DNA of 49,747 bases from an uncultured Prevotellaceae bacterium (lineage in GTDB: Bacteria > Bacteroidota > Bacteroidia > Bacteroidales > Bacteroidaceae). The translations under genes and the position numbers were made by a program. Shown here in pieces: positions 6,601 to 15,151 of the stretch. Numbering within the stretch: position 1 is the first letter of the stretch; every line of letters begins with the position of its first letter. The stretch spans positions 72,522-122,268 of the forward strand of contig CAMVIM010000009.1 in the NCBI GenBank assembly GCA_947167515.1. Direction: 5' to 3'. The notes under the pieces are model-generated. The model was given only the letters and a program-made list of their open reading frames with translations. It ran no database searches and was not told the DNA's origin.

Positions 6601-8034
6601 ATGTCTGAACTTGAAGAATGGCAGGGCAATGCACCTGCAGCAGAAGAAAAATCTGACAACAATGGCGGTGACCGTGAGGGCTTCCGTCCATCCTACAACC
6701 GTGAAAGCAATTATGGTGGCCGTCCACAATTCAATCGTGGCGATCGTCCGCAGCGTCCTCGCTTCAATCGCAACGAGCGTGCGGCCTACAGTTCCAATGG
6801 CGTACAGAACGAACGTGGATTCCGTCCTGCTGGCTTCGGTGGCTCCTCTTCCTCTGAAGAAGGTGGTTACCAGCAGCGTGGCGGCTATCAGCAGCGTCCT
6901 TACAATAACAATGGTGGTTACCAGCAGCGTGGTGGCTACAACCAGCAGCGTGGCGGCTACCAGCAACGTGGTGGCTACCAGCAGCGTGCTGGTTACAACA
7001 ATGGTGGTTACAACAACCGAGGCTATCAGCCCAATGGCGAGCAGGAAGGCAACTTCGAGCAGCAGGGCGGCTACCAGCAGCGCGGTGGTGGCTATCAGCA
7101 GCGTGGCGGTTACCAGCAGCGCGGTGGCTACAACCAGCAGCGTGGTGGCTACCAGCAGCGAGGTGGCTACCAGCAGCGTGGTGGCTACAACAATCAGCGT
7201 GGTGGCTACAACAACCAGCGTGGTGGCTATCGTCCACGCACTGCCGACTACAATCCGAATGCGAAGTACAGCATGAAGAAGCAGATTGAGTACAAGGAGT
7301 ATCTTGAAGACCCCAATGCACCCATCCGCTTGAACAAGTTCTTGGCAAACGCAGGCGTATGCTCACGTCGTGAGGCCGACCAGTTCATCCAGGCAGGCGT
7401 CGTGTCTGTCAACGGACAGGTCGTGACCGAATTGGGTACCAAGGTGCAGCGTACCGACCAGATACACTTCCACGACCAGCTCGTGAGCATCGAGAAGAAG
7501 GTGTATGTCATCCTCAACAAGCCCAAGGATTACGTGACCACCTCTGATGATCCTCAGCAGCGCAAGACCGTCATGGAACTGGTCAAGAACTGCTGCCGCG
7601 AGCGCATCTACCCTGTGGGCCGACTCGACCGCAACACCACGGGTGTGCTCCTCTTCACCAACGATGGCGACCTGGCCTCCAAGCTCACCCATCCTAAGTT
7701 CCTGAAGAAGAAGGTGTATCATGTCTTCCTCGACAAGAACCTCACCGCTGCCGACATGAAGCAGATTGCCGAGGGCATCACCCTCGAGGATGGCGACATC
7801 AAGGCCGATGCCATCAGCTATGCTTCCGAGACCGACAAGAAGCAGGTGGGCATCGAGATTCACTCTGGCAAGAACCGCATCGTGCGCCGCATTTTCGAAA
7901 GCCTTGGCTACAAGGTGTGCAAGCTCGACCGCGTCATGTTTGCAGGTCTCACCAAGAAGGGCATCAAGCGTGGCGACTGGCGTTTCCTAACCGAGCAGGA
8001 GGTGGCCATGTTGCACACAGGACATTATGAATAA
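6601..8034 (+). CDS. RluB/RsuA-type pseudouridine synthase with long RGG-like disordered N-terminus
   Basis: 477 residues. The C-terminal half is a standard pseudouridine synthase that isomerises a uridine in rRNA: an S4 RNA-binding domain (~241-290, RLNKFLANAGVCSRREAD) and a catalytic domain with GRLDRNTTG (340-348), in which Asp343 is the catalytic residue. Near the end, GKNRIVRRIFESLGY is typical of the RsuA/RluB/RluF branch. The first ~235 residues are low complexity, with about 20 YQQRGG, YNQQRGG and YNNQRGG units. Such Arg/Gly/Tyr/Gln tails bind RNA and can phase separate. Family members without a tail are 230-300 residues, so the tail doubles the protein. The substrate uridine cannot be told from sequence. 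The gene is preceded by an AT-rich leader and followed by a large hairpin. Confidence 0.93.
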   Translation: MSELEEWQGNAPAAEEKSDNNGGDREGFRPSYNRESNYGGRPQFNRGDRPQRPRFNRNERAAYSSNGVQNERGFRPAGFGGSSSSEEGGYQQRGGYQQRPYNNNGGYQQRGGYNQQRGGYQQRGGYQQRAGYNNGGYNNRGYQPNGEQEGNFEQQGGYQQRGGGYQQRGGYQQRGGYNQQRGGYQQRGGYQQRGGYNNQRGGYNNQRGGYRPRTADYNPNAKYSMKKQIEYKEYLEDPNAPIRLNKFLANAGVCSRREADQFIQAGVVSVNGQVVTELGTKVQRTDQIHFHDQLVSIEKKVYVILNKPKDYVTTSDDPQQRKTVMELVKNCCRERIYPVGRLDRNTTGVLLFTNDGDLASKLTHPKFLKKKVYHVFLDKNLTAADMKQIAEGITLEDGDIKADAISYASETDKKQVGIEIHSGKNRIVRRIFESLGYKVCKLDRVMFAGLTKKGIKRGDWRFLTEQEVAMLHTGHYE

Positions 8035-8037
8035 CTA

Positions 8038-8130
8038 GTTAGGAGTGAGAAGTTAGGAGTTAGGAGTTGCCATGCGGATTACGTGCATCGCGTCAGCCTA
8101 ACTCCTAACTCCTAACTCCTAACTCCTAAC
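8038..8130. repeat. Large intergenic hairpin, 7-bp-repeat arms with shared loop core (copy 1)
   Basis: A left arm (8038-8068) built of TTAGGAG units pairs with a right arm (8100-8130) of CTCCTAA units over 31 bp with two mismatches; the inner 18 bp are perfect. The 31-nt loop carries CGTGCATCGCGTCAGCCTAA (8082-8101, the last two bases entering the right arm). That sequence recurs with one change in the loop of the hairpin at 29791-29894. The element fills nearly the whole gap between the pseudouridine synthase stop (8034) and the asnS start (8141). Confidence 0.9.
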
Positions 8131-8140
8131 TTCAATAGAT

Positions 8141-9562
8141 ATGAAACGAGTTAAGATAATCGACCTCCTTCAGCGCACCGACTTTGGTGCCGAGGTCACC
8201 GTGATGGGTTGGGTTCGTACCAAGCGAGGCAGCAAGGCTGTCAATTTCATCGCATTGAATGACGGCTCCACCATCAAGAACGTGCAGGTAGTCGCCGACG
8301 TGGAGAAATTCGACCCCGAAATGATGAAGCTCATCACCACCGGCGCTTGTCTTTCCGTGACAGGCACCATGGTGGAATCCATTGGTTCTGGTCAGGCAGT
8401 CGAAGTGCAGGCCACCGACATCAAGGTGTTTGGCGAGTGCCCTGCCGACTATCCCATGCAGAAGAAAGGGCAGTCCTTCGAGTACATGCGCCAGCATGCC
8501 CACATGCGTCTGCGCACCAACACGTTCGGTGCCGTGATGCGCATCCGTCACAACATGGCGATGGCCATCCACACCTACTTCCATCAGCACGGCTACTTCT
8601 ACTTCCACACTCCCATCATCACAGCCTCCGACTGTGAGGGTGCAGGTCAGATGTTCCAGGTGACCACCAAGAACCTCTACGACCTCAAGAAGGACGAGAA
8701 CGGCTCCATCATCTACGACGATGACTTCTTCGGCAAGCAGACCTCACTCACCGTGTCTGGTCAGCTCGAAGGCGAGCTCGGTGCCACCGCCCTGGGTGCC
8801 ATCTACACCTTTGGCCCCACCTTCCGTGCCGAGAACTCCAACACCCCTCGCCACTTGGCTGAGTTCTGGATGATTGAGCCAGAAATCGCCTTCATGGATC
8901 TGCCCGACCTCATGGACTTGGAAGAGGACTTCATCAAGTACTGTGTGCGCTGGGCGCTCGACAACTGCAAGGACGACCTCGAGTTCCTCAACAAGATGAT
9001 AGACAAGGGCCTCATCGAACGTCTTGAAGGTGTGCTCCGTGAGGACTTCGTGCGCCTCGACTACACCGAGGGCATCCGCATCCTCCAGCAAGCCATCAAG
9101 GACGGCCGAAAGTTCGAGTTCCCCTGCAACTGGGGCGACGACCTCGCATCCGAGCACGAGCGCTATCTGGTGGAGGAATACTTCAAGAAGCCTGTCATCA
9201 TGACCCACTATCCCAAGGCCATCAAAGCCTTCTACATGAAGATAGACGAGACAAACCCTGTGCTCGATGGTCAGGAAATGGAGCAGACCGTGCAGGGCAC
9301 CGACGTGCTCTTCCCACAGATTGGCGAAATCATCGGAGGCTCTGTGCGTGAAGAGGACTATGGCAAGCTCATGGGCGAAATAGAGGAGCGCAACATCCCG
9401 ATGAAGGACATGTGGTGGTATCTCGACACCCGCAAGTTCGGCTCATGCCCCCATGCAGGCTTCGGTCTCGGTTTCGAACGACTCATCCTCTTCGTCACCG
9501 GCATGCAGAACATCCGCGATGTCATCCCCTTCCCACGCACCCCCAAGACCGCTGAGTTCTAA
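8141..9562 (+). CDS. asnS: Asparaginyl-tRNA synthetase
   Basis: 473 residues, the usual length. The cytosolic class IIb enzyme charges tRNA-Asn with asparagine. An N-terminal OB-fold anticodon-binding domain (~1-110; [19 protein letters not shown]) precedes the catalytic core. Motif 2 is [21 protein letters not shown]-like, about residues 229-249, and motif 3 is [12 protein letters not shown] near the end. The AEFWMIEPE form together with TEGIRILQ separates AsnRS from AspRS. A direct AsnRS means the organism need not make Asn-tRNA by transamidation. The gene starts 10 bp after the 8038-8130 hairpin, so the hairpin may influence its expression. A good terminator follows. Confidence 0.96.
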   Translation: MKRVKIIDLLQRTDFGAEVTVMGWVRTKRGSKAVNFIALNDGSTIKNVQVVADVEKFDPEMMKLITTGACLSVTGTMVESIGSGQAVEVQATDIKVFGECPADYPMQKKGQSFEYMRQHAHMRLRTNTFGAVMRIRHNMAMAIHTYFHQHGYFYFHTPIITASDCEGAGQMFQVTTKNLYDLKKDENGSIIYDDDFFGKQTSLTVSGQLEGELGATALGAIYTFGPTFRAENSNTPRHLAEFWMIEPEIAFMDLPDLMDLEEDFIKYCVRWALDNCKDDLEFLNKMIDKGLIERLEGVLREDFVRLDYTEGIRILQQAIKDGRKFEFPCNWGDDLASEHERYLVEEYFKKPVIMTHYPKAIKAFYMKIDETNPVLDGQEMEQTVQGTDVLFPQIGEIIGGSVREEDYGKLMGEIEERNIPMKDMWWYLDTRKFGSCPHAGFGLGFERLILFVTGMQNIRDVIPFPRTPKTAEF

Positions 9563-9587
9563 CAGACTTACACATATTATATAATAT

Positions 9588-9626
9588 AAGGCACAGAGTC
9601 CCCCCACGACTTTGTGCCTTTATTTG
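9588..9626 (+). terminator. Terminator after asnS
   Basis: AAGGCACAGAGTC (9588-9600) and GACTTTGTGCCTT (9608-9620) form a 13-bp stem with one G-U pair and a C-rich 7-nt loop, followed by TATTT. It lies between convergent genes and may act in both directions. Confidence 0.8.
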
Positions 9627-9677
9627 TTCCCTCCACTTCAAAAAATGAGGGGGAAATATTGCCGAATGCCGTAGTGC

Positions 9678-12134
9678 TTAAAAGGCAGTGGACGTATGAC
9701 ACCTGAAAACACCCTGGAAAATCTCGTATTTCTCACGGCTCTGATAGTGTTCACGGCTGAGTTGGCTAAGTAACGTACCTCGTACGTCTTTCCTGAACAC
9801 AACGTTCTCTACATGGTTGCCCACATACATGGGAATGTAGTCGGCGGTGGAGTACCATCCGGGCTTGTCCTCCATCTTGTCGTGTAGCAGACGACCGTTA
9901 ATCTTGATGCCCTCAAAGGTGACGCCTTGCACCTTGTGCTCATCATCGTAGCCGTTGATGATTGAAAGGCTGGGTGTTATGCCTTTATATCGGATATTCC
10001 TGAAGGTGACATTTTCTACGCCACGGCCAGGGGCTGTGCAGTATTTCTGGTTGTGCCCTACCTTGACCTGTAGTAAACTTCCTTGATGAATCTGCTCCAC
10101 GCGGATATTCTCGAAAGTGACGTTGCGCACGAGATTATTGTCGCCGCAATTGATGGCCAGACAGCCCTGATAATCCACCTGTGGTTCAGCTTGTCCGAGG
10201 ATATCGATGTTCTCGTAGCGCAGGTTCTCGATGGTGTCACCACGCTCTGCATTTCCATGTATGCCGATGAAGATAGGGTGCGCCACGTCGGCCCAAAGTG
10301 TGGAGTTGCGCATGGCGATATTGCGCGTCGAACCATTGAATCCCTTGCGTGTGGCATAAGCTGTGGTGCAGTCATCGGAGTTGCGGCAGAAGACGTGGTC
10401 GAAGAGAATGTCGCTGGAGCCGCCAAAGACATTCAGTCCATCGCCCCACGAGGGATGCGATATACTGCGGACATCGTGGAGGGTGACGTTCTGCGACTCG
10501 CCTATGGGACAGGTGTTGAGCACCAAGCCATCGATAAGCACATCCTTCGAGCGATAGACATGTGCACCCTCGTAGCCCCGTTCAGGTCGAGCGATACCAC
10601 GCCCTAAGATGCTCACGTCGTGAGCGTCGTTGATGGCGAAGGTGGCGGTCAGATATGCGCCGCCATCGAGATAAAACGTGGTGCTGGAAGCCACGTGAAT
10701 TGTATCTTCTTTATCATAAAAACCTGGACCATAATACCTGAACTCACGCCCTTGCGCCTTTGCCTGCTTCTCAGCCTCTTCCTTGCAGATAGGCGGTTTG
10801 GAGGTGAAAATCAGCAGATTATTGGTGATGTCACCATCAAGTTCTACACTAACATTCTCTGGTTGGAAAAGCAGGAACTGAACAGTAGAGTCATTCTGCA
10901 CATTAGCTATTATGCCACGATAGTCAGGGCGAATGCGGGCAGTCTTAAACTTACGGTTCTTCGACACCATACGCACGAACACGTCGCCCGTAAAGTCAAA
11001 CATGCAGTAGCTGATTTCTGAGACCCTGTGTCTGTTGTCCCCAACGGAGGCGTTTACTTTTGCCATATACGTATCCACCCTCGTCCATTCTTGGCTACTC
11101 CGCGGACGGACAAACACCTCGTAGTCGTGCTTCAGAGGCGCGCCTTTAGGAGCGGAATAAGTAAAGACTTGATGTAGCCGTGTTCCCTCTTTCACGCCTT
11201 TCACAACAAATTGGTCGGCCTCCATGTTCTGTATAATCTCTCCTCGCCGCTCCGCCTTCCGTTGCAGGTCGAGGAGTTTCTTCGTATATGGCATCTTCAG
11301 ACCTTTCACCGTCGTATAGTGCTCGTAGGCCGCATCGTAGATACAGCGGATGCGTCCTCGTCCCATAGAACCTGGCTCCGTCCAATCGCAGTAGAGACCT
11401 GTGCAGTCCTGCCACGTCTCAAACGGAACATGGTAACCCTGGTTATATCGGGCACTATACTCTAGCCCCCTCATCAGTCGATTGTCGAATGCACCCCACA
11501 GGTCATCTCCCTGCATCCACGCCATTTCGCAAATGTCGCACAACGCACCCAATCCCAATTGTGCATGCGCTTGATCACGCCCTGTCTCCTGGCATTGACC
11601 CGTCTCGCTGACGTATCGGGGCAGCGCCCCATTGTCGTTGGCTTGAAGAAAATACTCGATGCTGGCCTGATAGAGCACACTGTCTTCAAGAAAGATGGCG
11701 CAGGCCATCCTGCAACGGTTCATAATAGCCCCCCAGTTGCCATTGGCGTATGGGCTGTCGGCCTCGAACTTGTCGATGGTAGGAAGGATGGCACGACGAA
11801 GCATTGCGGACCATTCTGGAGTCTGATAATCCTTTGCAACTATCATTGCCCGCACTAGCCAATAGGCCTGAATGGTGCAGAGCGGTGCATCGTGGCCGTC
11901 GAATCGCTGTAGTGTATGGGCGTAGGCATTGATAATCTTCAGCGCTGTTTGGCTGTTGCCGATTTGTGCCGACTGCCACGCCTTCCACATATCGCGTTCG
12001 CTGCCTCCTTTTGTGTGGGCGTACTGTCCGTCACGGGCTACCACCTCGTAGGGGCCAGCCATTTGGTAGTTTACCTGTGCTCTGCTGCTGACTGCCCACA
12101 GTGTCATTACTACAAAAAGAATCTTTCGTGTCAT
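9678..12134 (-). CDS. Secreted two-domain polysaccharide enzyme: alginate-lyase-type toroid plus beta-helix
   Basis: 818 residues with a signal peptide (MTRKILFVVMTLWAVSSRAQ). Residues ~40-310 look like the alpha/alpha-toroid of the alginate lyase family: SPYANGNWGAIMNRCRMACA, then SETGQCQETGRDQAHAQLGL, then a MAWMQGDDLW segment and NRLMRGLEYSARYN, a pattern shared with the next gene. Residues ~400-770 look like a right-handed beta-helix of the GH28/pectin-lyase type: FRYYGPGFYDKEDTIHV, FYLDGGAYLTATFAI, VSILGRGIARPE, and coils with NSDDCTTAYATRKG. Carrying both folds in one chain is unusual. The likely job is degradation of an acidic polysaccharide outside the inner membrane. The substrate and which domain is active are unknown. 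It lies 16 bp after the gene at 12151 and is probably co-transcribed. Confidence 0.8.
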   Translation of the reverse strand: MTRKILFVVMTLWAVSSRAQVNYQMAGPYEVVARDGQYAHTKGGSERDMWKAWQSAQIGNSQTALKIINAYAHTLQRFDGHDAPLCTIQAYWLVRAMIVAKDYQTPEWSAMLRRAILPTIDKFEADSPYANGNWGAIMNRCRMACAIFLEDSVLYQASIEYFLQANDNGALPRYVSETGQCQETGRDQAHAQLGLGALCDICEMAWMQGDDLWGAFDNRLMRGLEYSARYNQGYHVPFETWQDCTGLYCDWTEPGSMGRGRIRCIYDAAYEHYTTVKGLKMPYTKKLLDLQRKAERRGEIIQNMEADQFVVKGVKEGTRLHQVFTYSAPKGAPLKHDYEVFVRPRSSQEWTRVDTYMAKVNASVGDNRHRVSEISYCMFDFTGDVFVRMVSKNRKFKTARIRPDYRGIIANVQNDSTVQFLLFQPENVSVELDGDITNNLLIFTSKPPICKEEAEKQAKAQGREFRYYGPGFYDKEDTIHVASSTTFYLDGGAYLTATFAINDAHDVSILGRGIARPERGYEGAHVYRSKDVLIDGLVLNTCPIGESQNVTLHDVRSISHPSWGDGLNVFGGSSDILFDHVFCRNSDDCTTAYATRKGFNGSTRNIAMRNSTLWADVAHPIFIGIHGNAERGDTIENLRYENIDILGQAEPQVDYQGCLAINCGDNNLVRNVTFENIRVEQIHQGSLLQVKVGHNQKYCTAPGRGVENVTFRNIRYKGITPSLSIINGYDDEHKVQGVTFEGIKINGRLLHDKMEDKPGWYSTADYIPMYVGNHVENVVFRKDVRGTLLSQLSREHYQSREKYEIFQGVFRCHTSTAF

Positions 12135-12150
12135 GTAACGATGTGCCCTT

Positions 12151-14955
12151 TTATTTTATAAAGACCTTCTTTCCATCAATGATATAGATTCCTTTTGGGA
12201 GCACAGAGTTTACAGGAGAAGCTGAGGGCAGAGATAGAGGACGGCCTTGAAGGTTGTAGGCCACATTTCTCATTTTCCATTTTTCATTTTCTATGTCCTT
12301 GATTCCCGTTGGATCGCCTACGGTCTTGCTCGTTGGTCGCTGGTCGGCCAGGGTCTGTACCTCGTCGGCGGTGAGGGCGGTGTTGTAGATGCGTAGGTTG
12401 TCCATGTAGGTGTTGGTCATGTAGGCATCGCTGGCAAAGGGCGAACGACCAATCCAGTTGTTGGTCAACTGATAACCGAAGGTGGTGGGTTTGAGCGAGA
12501 TGGTGGCGGTACCCTTTTGCACGCCGTCGATGTAGAGGGTGGCGGTGGTGCCTTTCTGGACGAGGGTAATGGTGTGCCATTTGTTCACAGTGAGGCTGGA
12601 ATTGGAGTTCACCTGATAGGCTGTGCCGTCCTTGATTTCGTAATACCAGTTACTGCCGCCCGACTTGTTGACGAGGGCTGAGTACTGCGACGTGCCGTTG
12701 GATAATGCCCATGCCCAGCAGAAACTGGAGAGTGAGTTGGAAGTGGTGACGCAGAGGTCGAGTGAGATGGTGTAGTTGGTCTTCAGCTGGCTCATCACGT
12801 CAGTACCGATGGTCTCACCCAAGTCTATGTAGCCCTTGTTATTGCCAGTGAATACTGCCCAGTTACCGTCGTCGAGGAAGCGGCGTTTGGCTGTTCCGGA
12901 GAGGGTGGCGGGATAGAAACCGAGCGAGTCGGGCAGTAGTCCGTCTTCATCGGGCTCGGTCTCGAAGTCGTGGTAGTAGAGCAGTCCCGAAGTTGGTCTG
13001 TCGTCGTCTCGTACGTGGATTTTAATTTCGCGGGTGTAGGCGGCTTCACCCTGATTGTAGGCAGTGACGGTGAATGTGGTGTCGCGCTCTATCTTGCCCG
13101 TGGTGATGGTAGCGGCCTTCGAGCCGTTCCACCACTCCCACGAGCCGTAGCTTACGCCGCTGATGCTAAGTGTCACCTTGTTGCCCGTGACCACCGTTGC
13201 CTCGTTGGTACCCACGATGGCATTGTTCACCTTGATAGTAACGGAAAAGTCGTCGGTGGGGATGCAGTCGCCCTGCACGAAAATACTGAAAGCCAACTGG
13301 CTCTTCACGCCGTTGCAATTCGTGTAGGTGACGCGGTAGATATAGCTTTTATCTGCGGTGATGGTCAGGTTGCGGGTGATTTCGCCAGTGTTCCAGAGCC
13401 AGTTGCCCGTGTCCTCCTCACCCTCGGGCAGTTGTGGCATGAGGGTGATGGCGGTTCCTTTGGGCACGCCCGTCTTGTTGTTGGTGGAGTAGGTGTTCAC
13501 CAGTCCACCCAGTTCGTTGTGATAGATGGTCGTGCCGACAACTAGCTTGCGCGTTTTCTCCTGGGTGAGCGATGGGATGAGGTTGGCGTTGATGGTGCCG
13601 CCGTACTCCATCTTGGGTGACAACTCGGTAGGAATATTCTCAGCAGGACAAAGCTGTTCGTTGCGTGTGTTCATCAACACCGAGAAGCCCAAGTGGTCGT
13701 AGCCGCCGCTGGTGCTGCCCGAGCCGCCGCCATCGATTCCCATGTTCGTATATGCCTGTTCGGAAAAAGGCATCTCAACACCCTTCACACCTTCGTAGAT
13801 GCCGATGACGGTGCCCCAGTAGGGACGCATCTGAGCACCCATCGCCGGCTCCGTCATCGTCCAAGTCCGTGAGTCTGTGTAGTAGTAGCCGTTCGTGCCA
13901 TAGATATAATCCACCCATGGCAAGCCTTCGACGCTCAGCGACTGCGCCGCCAGATACTCTATACCTGCGGCTATGCGATGGTTCATGTAGGCGAAGAGGT
14001 CGTCGCCTTGATTCCAGCCCACCTTAGCCACGTCAAGTGCCACGCCCAGCGACATGGACGAATGGCCTGCATCGCGTCCGCTCTCGTTGAGTTGGCCGAG
14101 CAGACCGTAGGCACCTGTTTCCAATTCACTCTCGTAAGTAGTAACCACAAAGTTGCCTAGGAATTCCGTTAGACCATCGTTTTTGATGGGCACTTCGGTA
14201 CGCGGATCCTTGAACGTGCCGCATTGGTCGTATTTGAAATAGGACATGCCCTGATTGTAGATGAAAACATCGTCACACAATACGCCGATGCTGATGACAC
14301 ATAGCGCATTACAGAGTCCCCAGTTGCTCCAATAGTGACCAGGGGCTTGCCACCATTTGTCGGCGTTTTCCCACGTTCCATTACGTCTACGCAGGAAGCC
14401 GATTGCAGAAGGGTACCACACATTGAGCATCCAGCGTTGGAACTCAGAGAAGTCCTCGCGGCTCCAGCCTTCGTAGTCGCGCATTAGCTCGGCAGCCTGT
14501 GCGAACTGGTAACCATAGAGTCCGGCAGCAAGAGCATAGTTCGAGTCGCCGCCGATGCCCTTCGTCGTCCGTGCCCATGCCATCAGGATGCGCACGGCGG
14601 CATTGGCGTTGGCCTTTGTACCCGCAATTTTCCAACGCAGTGCATTCTGGTAGGCCATAGCAGCACCACGGGCAGCATTCATATAGTTCTCGCCACTGCC
14701 GCCACGCACGATGATTTCAGTGGGATACGTCTGTACACTGCTCTGTGAAAACTCCGATGAGGTCAACTTCTGCCAGGCCTGTTTCACCTTCGTGTTGCCA
14801 GCTTCCAACTGTGCCTTAACGCGGTCGAAGTCCGCTTGCGTGTGCAGACCGCCAGGGTGGATGAAGCCTCGGTCGGTGTCATACTCAGCTGTCTGTGCTA
14901 CGGCCTGTCCCGTCATCAGCAGGAGCAGCCCAACGATTGCCTTGATTTTCTTCAT
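12151..14955 (-). CDS. Secreted alginate-lyase-family protein with Ig-like and LamG domains and sorting tail
   Basis: 934 residues with a signal peptide (MKKIKAIVGLLLLMTGQAVAQ). Residues ~25-400 match the alginate lyase superfamily (PL5/PL38-like toroid): FIHPGGLHTQADFDRVKAQL, RILMAWARTTKG, NWGLCNALCVISIGVLCDD, then LNESGRDAGHSSMSLGVALD and a WNQGDDLF segment. Residues ~430-640 look like two Ig-like modules. Residues ~650-870 look like a LamG/concanavalin-like domain (GLLYYHDFETEPDEDGLLPD, KWHTITLVQKGTTATLYIDG, DNLRIYNTALTADEVQ). The C-terminus (YNLQGRPLSL through LPKGIYIIDGKKVFIK) resembles type IX secretion tails, suggesting surface delivery. The linker just before it is encoded by simple repeats. 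First gene of the minus-strand lyase operon, divergent from the regulator at 15152. Confidence 0.85.
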   Translation of the reverse strand: MKKIKAIVGLLLLMTGQAVAQTAEYDTDRGFIHPGGLHTQADFDRVKAQLEAGNTKVKQAWQKLTSSEFSQSSVQTYPTEIIVRGGSGENYMNAARGAAMAYQNALRWKIAGTKANANAAVRILMAWARTTKGIGGDSNYALAAGLYGYQFAQAAELMRDYEGWSREDFSEFQRWMLNVWYPSAIGFLRRRNGTWENADKWWQAPGHYWSNWGLCNALCVISIGVLCDDVFIYNQGMSYFKYDQCGTFKDPRTEVPIKNDGLTEFLGNFVVTTYESELETGAYGLLGQLNESGRDAGHSSMSLGVALDVAKVGWNQGDDLFAYMNHRIAAGIEYLAAQSLSVEGLPWVDYIYGTNGYYYTDSRTWTMTEPAMGAQMRPYWGTVIGIYEGVKGVEMPFSEQAYTNMGIDGGGSGSTSGGYDHLGFSVLMNTRNEQLCPAENIPTELSPKMEYGGTINANLIPSLTQEKTRKLVVGTTIYHNELGGLVNTYSTNNKTGVPKGTAITLMPQLPEGEEDTGNWLWNTGEITRNLTITADKSYIYRVTYTNCNGVKSQLAFSIFVQGDCIPTDDFSVTIKVNNAIVGTNEATVVTGNKVTLSISGVSYGSWEWWNGSKAATITTGKIERDTTFTVTAYNQGEAAYTREIKIHVRDDDRPTSGLLYYHDFETEPDEDGLLPDSLGFYPATLSGTAKRRFLDDGNWAVFTGNNKGYIDLGETIGTDVMSQLKTNYTISLDLCVTTSNSLSSFCWAWALSNGTSQYSALVNKSGGSNWYYEIKDGTAYQVNSNSSLTVNKWHTITLVQKGTTATLYIDGVQKGTATISLKPTTFGYQLTNNWIGRSPFASDAYMTNTYMDNLRIYNTALTADEVQTLADQRPTSKTVGDPTGIKDIENEKWKMRNVAYNLQGRPLSLPSASPVNSVLPKGIYIIDGKKVFIK

Positions 14956-14983
14956 ACGTTACTTTCTTTTTGTTTTCCTGCTG

Positions 14984-14991
14984 CAAAATTA
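14984..14991 (-). promoter_or_regulatory. -7 box for the lyase operon
   Basis: On the minus strand TAATTTTG (14984-14991) lies 28 bp upstream of the lyase ATG at 14955. No good TTTG is visible at -33, as expected for a promoter that needs an activator such as the neighbouring AraC-type regulator. Confidence 0.5.
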
Positions 14992-15119
14992 CTCCTTTTA
15001 CTGTATATATACATGTCTTTTTTGTTCCAATCCCGCTGTTTCAAGCGTACAAATGGAAGAAAAGCACGTTTCAGACATACAATTTGAATGTTCCAAGCAG
15101 TTATCTCGATAAAAAACAG

Positions 15120-15127
15120 TACTTTTG
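15120..15127 (+). promoter_or_regulatory. -7 box for the SusR-like regulator
   Basis: TACTTTTG at 15120-15127. It rules out the in-frame TTG at 15125 as the translation start and supports the ATG at 15146 or 15152. Confidence 0.55.
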
Positions 15128-15151
15128 TATCGTCAAAATGATGTTATGGGT

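Noticed and set aside
6865-7240. The YQQRGG DNA repeats as a mobile or CRISPR-like element
   Set aside because: They stay in frame, vary at third codon positions and lie within a gene with an intact catalytic domain.
15125-15151. TTG start codon for the SusR-like regulator
   Set aside because: It overlaps the -7 box, and ATG codons follow directly before the signal peptide.
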